A DNA stretch of 64,000 bases from CAZEKB01 sp964512225. Its GTDB lineage: Bacteria; Myxococcota_A; UBA796; UBA9615. The notes beneath the pieces are model-generated. The model saw only the letters and a program-made list of their open reading frames with translations. It was not told the DNA's origin and searched no databases. The position numbers and the translations under genes are program-made. This document shows, piece after piece, positions 34,219 to 43,404 of this stretch. How positions within the stretch are numbered: position 1 is the stretch's first letter; each line of letters opens with the position of its first letter. Where the stretch lies: the NCBI GenBank assembly GCA_964512225.1, contig CAZEKB010000031.1, forward strand, positions 1 to 64,000. The letters are read 5' to 3'.

Positions 34219-35987
34219 CACAGCCTCGGGGTGATCCGGCCGTCCGAGGACGGGTACGCCGCGTTCAGCGGGACCCGGTCGCCCCGATCGGCCTGGGAGA
34301 GGTTCAGCATGAAGAACTCGACGGCGTCCCGCATCGAGATGCCGGAGTCCTCCTGGGTGGTGTTGTTCTCCAGCACGCTGAAGCCGGAGCCGCCGCCCGC
34401 GATGTAGTTGTTGGTCGCCAGCTCGTACGACTCGGTCGGGTGCACCGGTCGCCCGCATGCGCCCGCGGAGCAGATCTCGTTGTCGAGGCACACGTCGGCT
34501 TCGTAGTCCGGGGCGGCCGGGTCGTCCTTCTGGCAGGCGATCCAGGAGCCGCCGACCGTGGGATCGAGGGCGACGCCGTTGGCGCAGTCCATGACGAACC
34601 GGGCGGACGCGATCTGCGCCTGGGCGTTGCAGCCGCGGGACGCCGAGCGGGCCGACACGTAGTCGAACAGCGCCTGCACCTCGGCGCCGGACAAGAACAT
34701 CGTCGTGATCGTGTTGTCGAAGGGCAGGACCTGGAAGAGCTCCTCGACCGTGATCTCGTGGACCGCGGCCCCGTCGGCCGGGCCCTGGATGTCGCTGCGG
34801 ATGCCGAGGGAGTTGGTGAGGGCGAAGTCCGTCTCGATGCCGACCCGGAACTGCATCGCCTCGGCCACGAGGTTCCCCAGCGGCGAGTCCCCCCCGTTCG
34901 TCCCGAAGCGGCGCAGTCGGTCGTCGGTGACGGCCACGATGCGGTCCAGGTCGACGCTGTCCTCGAGCGCGCGCTGGTAGTCCTCGAGGAGATCGAGCAT
35001 GTCGCCGTCCTCCTCCACGTTCGCGTCCACCGGGATCAGCGTGTTGTCGTGGGCGATGACGTCCCCGTCCCGCACCACGAGATCGAGCCGCTGGACGTAC
35101 TTCGAGAAGGCGCCCGCGTGGCACACGACGACGCGCTTGCCCGGCACCACGTCGCTGTGCACGACCTTGACGGGATCGAGGGCGACGTGGAGGTGCCCGC
35201 CGACCACGACGTCGACGTTCGGGTCCGTGCGCGCGATCTCCACGTCGTCGTCCAGGGACAGGTGGGTGAGCACGACGACGACGTCGACCTGCGGGGCGAG
35301 CCAGGCCGTGTAGTGGGACACCGTGGCCATGGTGTCGCGCGCGAACACGTCCATGCTGTTGTCGGCCTCGTGGATCGAGGTGATCGACGACAGGTTGCCC
35401 ATGCCCACGATCCCCACGGTGAGGCCGTCCAGGTCCATCACGTGCACCGGCTGGATCAGCCGGTCGAGGCGGGAGTTCCAGGGCTGGTCGGCGGACGCGA
35501 AGTCGTAGTTGGCGGCGAGGACCGGGAAGGTCGCCCACTTCTCGAGCTGTGTGGCGTAATTGCGCGCCCCGGCGTCGAATTCGTGGTTCCCGGCGATCAC
35601 CGCGTCGACCTGGAACTCCGACATCATCCGGATCTCCACCTCCCCCTCGAAGAGGTTGAAGATCGGGGCCCCTTGGAAGTAGTCGCCGCTGTCGAGGTGG
35701 ATGGTCCGGCCCGCGCGCGCCCGCTGCTCCTTGAGGATCGTCGCGATGCGGGCGGCACCCCCGAAGGGGCCGTTCTCCTCCACCAGGCCGAGCTCCCGGT
35801 CGGTGAACTGCGGGACCATGGGGTAGGGAAGGATCCGGCTGTGGATGTCCGCCGTGTGCAGGATCGTCAGGCGGACGTCCGCCCCCTCGAGATCCGGGGT
35901 CTCGAAGTCGTGCAGGCACGACGTCCCCACCGCGAGCGCCGAGACGGCGGCCGCGCAGAGCGTCCAGGAGATGGCGGGGCCCCTCAC
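34218..35987 (-). CDS. 5'-nucleotidase / UshA-like metallophosphoesterase lipoprotein
   Basis: A 589-residue protein starting at GTG 35987 with a leader ending in GTSC (atypical lipobox). The calcineurin-like metal sites are present: LHTADIHSR (residues about 43-51), DSGDYFQGAP, IAGNHEFDAG, VVLTHL and GGHLHVAL. The C-terminal substrate domain has SPLGNLVAEAMQ, FALTNSLGIR and the aromatic FDNTITTMFLSG. It hydrolyses nucleotides or related phosphoesters outside the cytoplasm, releasing nucleoside and phosphate. A Cys-rich insert around residues 470-520 is unusual. It leads an operon of two lipoproteins and a porin-like barrel, fitting nutrient scavenging. Confidence 0.85.
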   Translation of the reverse strand: MRGPAISWTLCAAAVSALAVGTSCLHDFETPDLEGADVRLTILHTADIHSRILPYPMVPQFTDRELGLVEENGPFGGAARIATILKEQRARAGRTIHLDSGDYFQGAPIFNLFEGEVEIRMMSEFQVDAVIAGNHEFDAGARNYATQLEKWATFPVLAANYDFASADQPWNSRLDRLIQPVHVMDLDGLTVGIVGMGNLSSITSIHEADNSMDVFARDTMATVSHYTAWLAPQVDVVVVLTHLSLDDDVEIARTDPNVDVVVGGHLHVALDPVKVVHSDVVPGKRVVVCHAGAFSKYVQRLDLVVRDGDVIAHDNTLIPVDANVEEDGDMLDLLEDYQRALEDSVDLDRIVAVTDDRLRRFGTNGGDSPLGNLVAEAMQFRVGIETDFALTNSLGIRSDIQGPADGAAVHEITVEELFQVLPFDNTITTMFLSGAEVQALFDYVSARSASRGCNAQAQIASARFVMDCANGVALDPTVGGSWIACQKDDPAAPDYEADVCLDNEICSAGACGRPVHPTESYELATNNYIAGGGSGFSVLENNTTQEDSGISMRDAVEFFMLNLSQADRGDRVPLNAAYPSSDGRITPRL

Positions 35988-36311
35988 GAGGCGGCGTGTA
36001 GCAGAGGAGGCGGGCCCTCGTCCAGCGTCGGTGCCGACCCGATCGTCCCGATCGCCGACCCCGAGCGGCGTCGGAGCCTTGACGTGGTTTTTACTGCGAC
36101 CGGACAGGTTGCCGACAGCTCTGAACAGCGCGCCGACACCCGTGACACGCCTTGACCCATGCTTGACCCTCCTGCGGAGTCCGCGCCGGTACAGTGCGCC
36201 CCCAGGTTGGGGCTACGTGCGCGTTTTCGGGGGCGAAGGTCACCTTGACAGGCACGCCGTCCCTTGGTCTGGTGCGCCGGTTTTTCCGGCCCAGAAAGGC
36301 GCTCGTCTCCG
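35988..36311. promoter_or_regulatory. Divergent intergenic region between two envelope operons
   Basis: No gene is encoded in these 324 bp. It holds TTGACC twice, 11 bp apart (36152-36157 and 36163-36168), TACAGT at 36190-36195 and TTGACA at 36245-36250. No pair has ideal 16-18 bp spacing, so exact promoters cannot be named. Promoters for the nucleotidase operon (minus) and the barrel operon (plus) must lie here or just inside. A CCGG-TTTTT-CCGG inverted repeat is at 36277-36289. Confidence 0.4.
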
Positions 36312-37394
36312 ATGAACAGGACCCTCCTCCCTCTCGCCGTCGCGCTGCTGACCTTCGGGTCCGCGTCCGTCGCCTCGGCTTCGTGGCTCCAGCCGCGCAC
36401 GCAGCAGAAGTCCTTCCCGATGGCGGACGCGGAGCGCGAGCTGGTCGTGGGCAAGTCGTGGCTGATGTTCAAGCTCGACTTCAACTACAGCTACAGCAAC
36501 AGCCACTTCATCGGCGACAACCTGTTCAACCTCGGGTTCACCGAGGGCGAGAACTTCGAGTTCGAGCGCAACGAAGGTGTCTGGCACTACCGCCGCTGGG
36601 ACATCGGCGCGCGCTGGGGCTTCAGCAAGAACAGCGAGATCTTCTTCTCCGTTCCGATCGTCTGGGCCGAGGTCTGGAACAACCGGATGGTGGACGCGGA
36701 CGGGAACCGCAAGCCGATCTCCGCGGTCGGGCTCGGGGACGTGCACGCGGGCATCCGCTTCCAGTGGCTGCGCTGGGTCAGCGACGAGGGGCCCTTCTCC
36801 AACGCGCTGGCGACCGATCTCGACATCCGCTTCCCCACCGGGAACGAGTCCCCCGGCTCCTACATCGGGGGGCCCAACAACGTCGCCACGATCATCACCG
36901 GCACCGGCGGGTGGGGCTTCGACCTCTCCGTGCGCTTCAAGCAGCAGCTGGCGATCCTCGCGATCGAGCTCGGGCTCGGCTGGGAGATCAACGCGGTGGC
37001 CGTCGTCCAGTTCTTGGTCGAGGACGAGTACGACCAGTTCAACCAGCACCTCGACCCCGGTGACCGGGCCCACCTGGACGTGGGCTTCACCTTCCAGTTC
37101 TTCGACCACCTCGCCTTCAAGGTGATGCTCGACATGGACTACCGCACCCCGACGAAGTGGGGCTCCACGACGTCGGCGTTCCCGGCGTGCAAGGACTGCG
37201 AAGAGATCCCGGACAGCGAGGGCTTCTGGATGGACATCGAGGGTCGATTCATCATCGACGTCGACGTCCACTTCGGTCTCGATATCTACGCGCGCGTCCC
37301 CATGGCGGGTCGGCGGAACTTCCTGTGGCCCCTCGAAGAGATCAGCCCCTCCCGTGCGTTCACGGGCGGCGCCGAGCTCCAGGTGCGCTTCTGA
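36312..37394 (+). CDS. Outer-membrane beta-barrel protein
   Basis: A 360-residue protein from ATG 36312 with a signal peptide ending ASASW. Alternating aromatic beta-strands (WLMFKLDFNYSYSN, WHYRRWDIGARWGF, AGIRFQWLRW) and a C-terminal QVRF signal for BAM indicate a 12-16-strand barrel. GTGGWGFDLSVRF in the middle resembles transport or solvent-stress OM proteins. It is first in a plus-strand operon followed 17 bp later by the protease/OmpA fusion. No specific ligand can be assigned. Confidence 0.7.
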   Translation: MNRTLLPLAVALLTFGSASVASASWLQPRTQQKSFPMADAERELVVGKSWLMFKLDFNYSYSNSHFIGDNLFNLGFTEGENFEFERNEGVWHYRRWDIGARWGFSKNSEIFFSVPIVWAEVWNNRMVDADGNRKPISAVGLGDVHAGIRFQWLRWVSDEGPFSNALATDLDIRFPTGNESPGSYIGGPNNVATIITGTGGWGFDLSVRFKQQLAILAIELGLGWEINAVAVVQFLVEDEYDQFNQHLDPGDRAHLDVGFTFQFFDHLAFKVMLDMDYRTPTKWGSTTSAFPACKDCEEIPDSEGFWMDIEGRFIIDVDVHFGLDIYARVPMAGRRNFLWPLEEISPSRAFTGGAELQVRF

Positions 37395-37411
37395 TGTTTG
37401 AGGATACGAAC

Positions 37412-40400
37412 ATGCTCAGCCCTCGCGCCCGTCTCCTCCGGTTCCTCGTCGCCCTGGCGGTGGCCGTGTCGTTCACGGCCGTGTCCGCGCCCGACGCCGA
37501 GGCGAAGCTCGCCTTCTTCCGGAACTACCCGGACCTGAACTGGAAGGTCATCAAGACCGAGCACTTCAACGTCTTCTACCCGGTCAGCAAGAACCTCGAG
37601 AAGACGACCCACCCCATCAACGCCGAGTTCACGGCGCGCAAGACGGCGTTCATCGCCGAGGAGATGTATCCGCTCATCTGCGGGCAGTTCAACTACTACC
37701 TCGACGAGACCGTCAACATCGTGATGCTCGACCAGACCGACAGCCTCACCGGCTACACGGTCCCGAACTTCGACTGGATCGTCGTCTCGGCGCGGCACAG
37801 CGACTACCTGTGGCGGCTGCGCGGGCACCACGACTGGCTGCGGAACGTGATGTATCACGAGTTCGCCCACGTCGTGTCCCTGAAGGCCGACCAGGTGTAC
37901 GCCGAGGAGAGCTTCGGCGTGGTCGTCTCGGCGAGCTGGAACTCGGGCAAGAACCTGAAGCCCGCCGGGGCCGCCGAGGAGGCCCCCCCGCTGTCCGGCG
38001 CGAGCATGTCCGCGGGCGCCTTCTTCGGCACCGGCGATCCGTGGTTCTGGGTCGAGGGCGGCGCCGAGTACTACACGGACGTCGCGGGCATCAACACCTG
38101 GACGGCCAACCGCGACATGCGCATGCGCATGGACATCCTCGAGGGCACGGCCCTCAACTTCGACGACATGGCCGACTACCAGGGGTCCAACGGCGGCTTC
38201 GACGGCAACCGGCACTACCTGTCGGGTTATTCGTTCGCGCTGTACCTCGAAGAGCGGTTCGGCGAAGGCGTCTACCAGTCGTTCGCGCTCAAGCGCGCCG
38301 AGCAGGGGTGGAGCCCCAACTTCCTCAACGTCATCGAGGACACGCTGAACATCTCGGCCGACGACCTCTACGCCGACTGGCAGGCCTGGGCCAAGGAGAA
38401 GTACGGCAAGGTCCGCGACGACATCATGGCCGATCCCGCGATCGGCGAGCCCGCGATGGACTCGTTCGACTACTGGGAGGAGCCGGATCCCGCCGGACGC
38501 GAGCGCACGAAGTGGGTCCGCACCCTCGACGGCGGCGACCGGTACAAGTGGCGCCGCGACCGCGAGAAGGACGGCATGTACCAGTTCGCGCCCCGCTTCT
38601 CCCCCGAGGGCGACCGGTACGCGTGGATCAACGGTCGGGGCATCTCGGTCAGCCATCGCTCCGAGGGGGACCTGCGCCCCTTCAACCCCGACCTGGTCGC
38701 GCGCCGCGGCGACGACGAGGTCGACGCTCTGTGGGCCAAGGTCAACAAGGGCTTCTCGCTCCCGTCCGCGGGCGACAGCGCCTACGACTGGAGCCCCGAC
38801 GGCAAGAAGATCGTCTTCGCGTGCGACGAGGAGTACCGCATGACGAAGGTCGAGGGGAAGATGCCCGAGTTCTCGCGTCGCGCGGTCAACGCCGACGGGT
38901 ACAACTGGCACACCCTCTGCGTCTGGGACTTCGCCAAGCAGCAGGAGCGCGCCGAGGCGCTCATGCTCGAGACGTTCGAGGAGAGCCCCTACCTCGACGA
39001 CCTCGAGCGGCTCGAGAAGCTGAAGCGCGGCCTCCCCGCCAAGGCCCCCAAGAAGGCCAAGGGCAAGAAGGCTCGCCGCCACTGGATCGACTGGGCCGGC
39101 GTGGACGGCGTCTGGGAGTTCGACTTCGTGCCCGGCAACCACCGGCGCATCCAGGACCCCGCGTGGTCCCCCGACGGCCGCACCATCGCCGTCAGCAAGT
39201 ACAACGACGGCACCCAGAACCTCTGGGTCATCGACGTCGAGAGCGGGGACGGCCGCGCCCTCACGGAGTTCACCGACGGCACCCGCATCGAGCAGATCGA
39301 CTGGTCGCCGGACGGCAGCGAGATCGTGTTCGGGGCCTACCGGTGGAACCAGAACGACATCTACGTGATCGGCGCCGACGGCGGCGACTTCCGGCCGGTC
39401 ACGAAGGACAAGTTCGAGGATCGCGAGCCCAGCTGGGGCGACGACGGGATGATCTACTTCTCGTCGGACCGCGTCGGCGGGATCTTCAACATCTTCCGCA
39501 TCAACCCCGGGCTGACCCCGGGCGTCCCGGACGCCGACCTCGACGGCATCCCCGACGCGAGCGACGCCTGCCCGGCCGAGCCGGAGACCGTGAACCTGTA
39601 CAAGGACACGGACGGCTGCCCGGACGACATCCCGGTGCGCGCCACCGCGGACCGCATCGAGCTCGACGAGAAGATCTTCTTCGAGCTCGACAAGGCGGTC
39701 ATCAAGGAGGAGTCCTTCGAGCTCCTGAACGCCGTCGCGCGCGTCATGCTCGACAACCCCCAGGTGCTCAAGGTCGAGATCGGCGGTCACACCGACTCGC
39801 AGGGCGACGACGAGTACAACCTCGACCTGTCGCAGCAGCGCGCCGAGGCGGTCGTGGCGTACCTCACGGAGCAGGGCGTGGGGTCGGAGCGGCTCGAGGC
39901 CAAGGGCTACGGGGCGGGCACCCCGCTGCGGGACCTCCGGGCCGAGCTCAAGCAGATCCGGGACAAGGAGGAGAAGCTCCGGACCGAGCAGGAGATCCAC
40001 GCCGCGAACCGCCGGGTCGAGATGCTGATCAAGGCCCAGGAGCGGGTCACCTCCGAGCTCACCGCGAGCGAGAAGGCGGGCTTCGAGAACGCGGACGCGG
40101 GCTGCGGCCAGGACTCCGAGGCCCAGCGCCTCGAGAACGCCTACCTCGTGCAGCTCACCAACGTGGTCGGGGGCGCCTTCTGGCCGAGCCGGACCCCGTC
40201 GGGGCACCTCTTCTACAGCCACTACACCGCGTACGGCTGGAAGCCGTGGGGCCTGCACTGCAAGTCCTTCTTCAACAAGGTCGTGGACGACACCTCGCTC
40301 GTCATCGCTCCGGAGGACTACGGCGTCGACGTCCCGCAGGAGGTCTACCCGGACTACAGCCTCGTGACCCAGGACGTGAAGGTTCACGGCGCGTGGGTCC

Positions 40401-41767
40401 GCAACGCGATGCTGATCCCGATCATCGACGTCGGCAACGTCTCCCTCACGCACATCGGCGTGAACTTCGGCTTCTTCTTCGCCACGTCCGACGCCCTCGA
40501 CACCAACGCGCTGTCGATCGTGGGGTTCGCGGGTGAGGACCTCATGCTCTGGGGCCGCTACACCAACAAGACCTTCTTCCCGGAGTTCTACGCCGGCGGC
40601 CTGATCCGGAAGATCAAGTTCGACTACGGCTTCAACCTCGACGAGGACGGGTCCAACCTCACCACGGACGACCAGTTCCTCGCCGACATCAAGGGCGGGT
40701 ACCTCGTCGGCGGCGGGTTCGTCGGCCTGAACTTCCCCATCTCGCGGTTCGTCTCCCTCGACATCAATACGTTCCAGTTCGGCATCGGCTACATGGGCGT
40801 CACGGACGGCAAGCAGCCCCGGCCGATCCGGCACCGCGGCAACCAGAACGTGACGTTCAGCCTCCGGTCCATGGGCCTGCGGGGCGGCCGCGAGCGCATC
40901 AACCCGCGGGGCGGCTTCTCGCTGTCGCTGGGGTGGTCGCCGAGCTTCACGATCCCGCTGAACCGGGCCTCCGCCGGCGTCGACGTGGACGACGGACAGG
41001 TCTTCAAGTCGTACTTCTACAACGCCTTCGAGTTGAGCTGGGTCAACTACATCAAGATGCCGTGGAAGAGCCCGAAGAGCGGGTCCGACCTCGAGCACAC
41101 GCTGCAGGTCGAGCTCCAGCTGGGGCTCATCGACCGCAACGTGCCCTACGCCGACGAGATCCGCGGCGGCGGCGGCGGCGGCTCGATCAATACGAGCAAC
41201 CCGTACGCGCGCAACGCCAGCTTCACGGGGTACGAGCCGTGGTCGCTCTCGGGGGAGAGCGTCGCGATGGTCAACCTGCAGTACCGGTTCCCCCTCGCGC
41301 GGCAGATCGACAAGAAGGTCGGCCCCATCTACTTCGAGTCGGTGTACATGCAGCTGTTCACGACGATCGGGAACTTCTGGTCCTACACGCTCGACGACAG
41401 CGCCCGCACCACGAACCTGTTCGGCGAGCGCGTCCTCGCCGACGAAGACGACCGCGTCGGCGGCGGGCTGGACCGGCCCGGGACCGGCATCAAGCGGGAG
41501 TTCCCCGGGATGATCGCGTCCGAGAACGGCAACTACATCCTGGTCGACAGCGGCGTGGAGGTCCGGGTGGCGGCGATGCTCTTCAACCGCAGCCAGTGGC
41601 ACTCCTTCTTCCGCATCTCGCAGGGCTGGATGCCGGTCTCCGGCCGCGGCGACGTGGACGGCGACGACGTCTACACGAACTCGAGCGACCCCACGCTCAA
41701 CACCCAGAGCGACGAGCGCGAGCCCGCAGGCTTCCGCTTCTACCTCGGCATCGGCAGCAGCTGGTAA
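37412..41767 (+). CDS. Fusion of MA-like metalloprotease, PD40 propeller, OmpA domain and OM barrel
   Basis: A 1451-residue protein. ATG 37412 is chosen for GAGGA 8 nt upstream and a signal peptide ending DAEAK; ATG 37394 overlaps the previous stop and is the alternative. Residues 149-153 are HEFAH with WVEGGAEYY (Glu 215/219), a gluzincin peptidase MA-like site. Residues about 385-700 carry PD40/TolB-like blades (WSPDGRTIAVSKYNDG). About 707-742 is a thrombospondin-3-like segment. About 748-880 is OmpA-like (FFELDKAVIKEESFELL, GHTDSQGDDEYN). The remainder is a barrel ending in Trp. It may anchor peptidoglycan and process surface proteins. Intact 4.4 kb frame; the architecture is unusual. Confidence 0.75.
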   Translation: MLSPRARLLRFLVALAVAVSFTAVSAPDAEAKLAFFRNYPDLNWKVIKTEHFNVFYPVSKNLEKTTHPINAEFTARKTAFIAEEMYPLICGQFNYYLDETVNIVMLDQTDSLTGYTVPNFDWIVVSARHSDYLWRLRGHHDWLRNVMYHEFAHVVSLKADQVYAEESFGVVVSASWNSGKNLKPAGAAEEAPPLSGASMSAGAFFGTGDPWFWVEGGAEYYTDVAGINTWTANRDMRMRMDILEGTALNFDDMADYQGSNGGFDGNRHYLSGYSFALYLEERFGEGVYQSFALKRAEQGWSPNFLNVIEDTLNISADDLYADWQAWAKEKYGKVRDDIMADPAIGEPAMDSFDYWEEPDPAGRERTKWVRTLDGGDRYKWRRDREKDGMYQFAPRFSPEGDRYAWINGRGISVSHRSEGDLRPFNPDLVARRGDDEVDALWAKVNKGFSLPSAGDSAYDWSPDGKKIVFACDEEYRMTKVEGKMPEFSRRAVNADGYNWHTLCVWDFAKQQERAEALMLETFEESPYLDDLERLEKLKRGLPAKAPKKAKGKKARRHWIDWAGVDGVWEFDFVPGNHRRIQDPAWSPDGRTIAVSKYNDGTQNLWVIDVESGDGRALTEFTDGTRIEQIDWSPDGSEIVFGAYRWNQNDIYVIGADGGDFRPVTKDKFEDREPSWGDDGMIYFSSDRVGGIFNIFRINPGLTPGVPDADLDGIPDASDACPAEPETVNLYKDTDGCPDDIPVRATADRIELDEKIFFELDKAVIKEESFELLNAVARVMLDNPQVLKVEIGGHTDSQGDDEYNLDLSQQRAEAVVAYLTEQGVGSERLEAKGYGAGTPLRDLRAELKQIRDKEEKLRTEQEIHAANRRVEMLIKAQERVTSELTASEKAGFENADAGCGQDSEAQRLENAYLVQLTNVVGGAFWPSRTPSGHLFYSHYTAYGWKPWGLHCKSFFNKVVDDTSLVIAPEDYGVDVPQEVYPDYSLVTQDVKVHGAWVRNAMLIPIIDVGNVSLTHIGVNFGFFFATSDALDTNALSIVGFAGEDLMLWGRYTNKTFFPEFYAGGLIRKIKFDYGFNLDEDGSNLTTDDQFLADIKGGYLVGGGFVGLNFPISRFVSLDINTFQFGIGYMGVTDGKQPRPIRHRGNQNVTFSLRSMGLRGGRERINPRGGFSLSLGWSPSFTIPLNRASAGVDVDDGQVFKSYFYNAFELSWVNYIKMPWKSPKSGSDLEHTLQVELQLGLIDRNVPYADEIRGGGGGGSINTSNPYARNASFTGYEPWSLSGESVAMVNLQYRFPLARQIDKKVGPIYFESVYMQLFTTIGNFWSYTLDDSARTTNLFGERVLADEDDRVGGGLDRPGTGIKREFPGMIASENGNYILVDSGVEVRVAAMLFNRSQWHSFFRISQGWMPVSGRGDVDGDDVYTNSSDPTLNTQSDEREPAGFRFYLGIGSSW

Positions 41768-41787
41768 GGCCGAGGAGGGAACCGATC

Positions 41788-43389
41788 ATGAACAAGACCT
41801 TCTCCATCTCCTGGGTCGCGGTCGCCGCCGGGGCGCTCCTCGCCCTCCCGAGCTGTGCCCGCGACACCGGCGAAGCGGGCGTCAAGCCCATCGGCGTCGG
41901 CTTCGATCCCGGCGAGCTGTTCCAGGGCCCCGAGCCCCGCGGCGGCATCATCGACACGGCGCTCGTGCAGATGCGCGGGACCAACCTCGACCTCGGCGTC
42001 ACCGGGTTCTTCGGCTCGGCGGGCGCGTTCGTCGACCCGGACAGCGACCCGTTCGACGCGGTCCTGGCCTTCTCGTACCTCTTCTCCCCCGCCATCACGG
42101 CGGCCGACGAGTACCAGCTCGTCTCGCCCAAGGGGCCGGACGTCACGGATGCCTGCTTCGCGCAGATCTCCAACCGGGGTCCGCTCGGGAGCTTCCGCAC
42201 CGTCGACATCGGCGACCGGATGGTCATCGGGAACCAGGCGGAGGACGTCCTCGAGCGCTCCGAGCTGATCATGGCCCGGAACCCCCAGGACTACCCGACG
42301 AACACCACGAACGTGTTCATCTACTACATCGGCGTCGACGGCTTCCGGCCCACCGGCTCCGTGCTGCAGCAGAAGAACTGGTCCTTCGGCGAGGAGATCT
42401 TCCTCCACTTCGACGGCGGCCTGCCCCCCGAGGGGGCCCCGGTGGCGTCGATCCCGCTGCCCAGCAACTCGGTCGGCGACGGCGACCCGTGGGTCCAGGG
42501 CCCCGAGGAGCTCGGCGGCATCCTCATCAGCAACCTGGAGGACGGCGACGACGCCCAGCCGGTGCGCTACGACCCCACGGTGGCCGGGCTCCCGAGCTTC
42601 ACGGGCGGCGACGGCGTCCTCCACGTGAGCTGGGACCCGCCCTCCGACGACGCGCCCCAGGACGACATCGAGCGCGCCTCGGTGGTGACGATCGACATCA
42701 AGCTCCTGTCGGCCGACGTCGAGGGCGAGCTGCTGGACGACGGCCAGACCTGCAACCCGATGGAGGTCCTGGAGGTCACCGGCACGCGCGACGACGCGTG
42801 GCAGACGGCGTACGAGGACATGAAGACGCGCTGGTGCGACCAGCCGAGCCGCACCGACCAGCCGTGGACGGGCTTCGAGCCCGATCCGGAGATCGGGAAC
42901 GACGAGCACGGCGAGCACTACTACATGCTCGACGGCGACGGACAGGCCGTGGCGGACACCTGCCACGACGGCGAGGACAACGACGACGACGGCACCTGCG
43001 ACGAGGGCGGCTGCGAGGGCGCGGACGGCGTCTGGCTCGGGCCCGACCCCCACTGCGCGCGCCACACCTACCGGGCCGCCACCTGCGGGTCGGACAGCCG
43101 CTGCTACGACGTGGGCGGCGATCGATCCGGCGACGGGCACATGGGGGATCTGATCTGCACGGCCGTGGATGCCGATGGATCGTTCACAGTGTCCGCAGAA
43201 GAACTCGCGACCCTGACGGATCGCGTGAACATGGACGAAGTCGCGGGCGTGGTGGTCGCGGTCTCGCGCACGGCCGAGCGCCTCATCGAGGTGCCGCTGG
43301 TCCGCAACGTCATCGGCAACGCCGAGGACAACAACCCCGTCCGGTTCCGCGCCTCGCAGGTCGTGTTCGCCCGGCTCGAGCACGAGTAG
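41788..43389 (+). CDS. Lipoprotein of the OM fusion operon
   Basis: A 533-residue lipoprotein from ATG 41788, after a strong GAGGAGGGA and a leader ending in LPSC. The body is mostly beta (FGSAGAFVDPDSDPFDAVLA, GGILISNLEDGDDAQPV) and matches no family I recognise. Near residue 395 there is DTCHDGEDNDDDGTCDEG, one copy of the Asp-rich Cys-framed motif that is repeated in the next protein. It lies 20 bp after the protease fusion and 15 bp before the next gene, so it is very likely co-transcribed. Probable surface or periplasmic OM-anchored partner. Confidence 0.65.
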   Translation: MNKTFSISWVAVAAGALLALPSCARDTGEAGVKPIGVGFDPGELFQGPEPRGGIIDTALVQMRGTNLDLGVTGFFGSAGAFVDPDSDPFDAVLAFSYLFSPAITAADEYQLVSPKGPDVTDACFAQISNRGPLGSFRTVDIGDRMVIGNQAEDVLERSELIMARNPQDYPTNTTNVFIYYIGVDGFRPTGSVLQQKNWSFGEEIFLHFDGGLPPEGAPVASIPLPSNSVGDGDPWVQGPEELGGILISNLEDGDDAQPVRYDPTVAGLPSFTGGDGVLHVSWDPPSDDAPQDDIERASVVTIDIKLLSADVEGELLDDGQTCNPMEVLEVTGTRDDAWQTAYEDMKTRWCDQPSRTDQPWTGFEPDPEIGNDEHGEHYYMLDGDGQAVADTCHDGEDNDDDGTCDEGGCEGADGVWLGPDPHCARHTYRAATCGSDSRCYDVGGDRSGDGHMGDLICTAVDADGSFTVSAEELATLTDRVNMDEVAGVVVAVSRTAERLIEVPLVRNVIGNAEDNNPVRFRASQVVFARLEHE

Positions 43390-43404
43390 GCAGAGGTACG
43401 AACG

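Noticed and set aside
37286..41602. A 1438-codon open frame opposite the OmpA fusion
   Set aside because: Antisense of a gene with protease, OmpA and barrel motifs.
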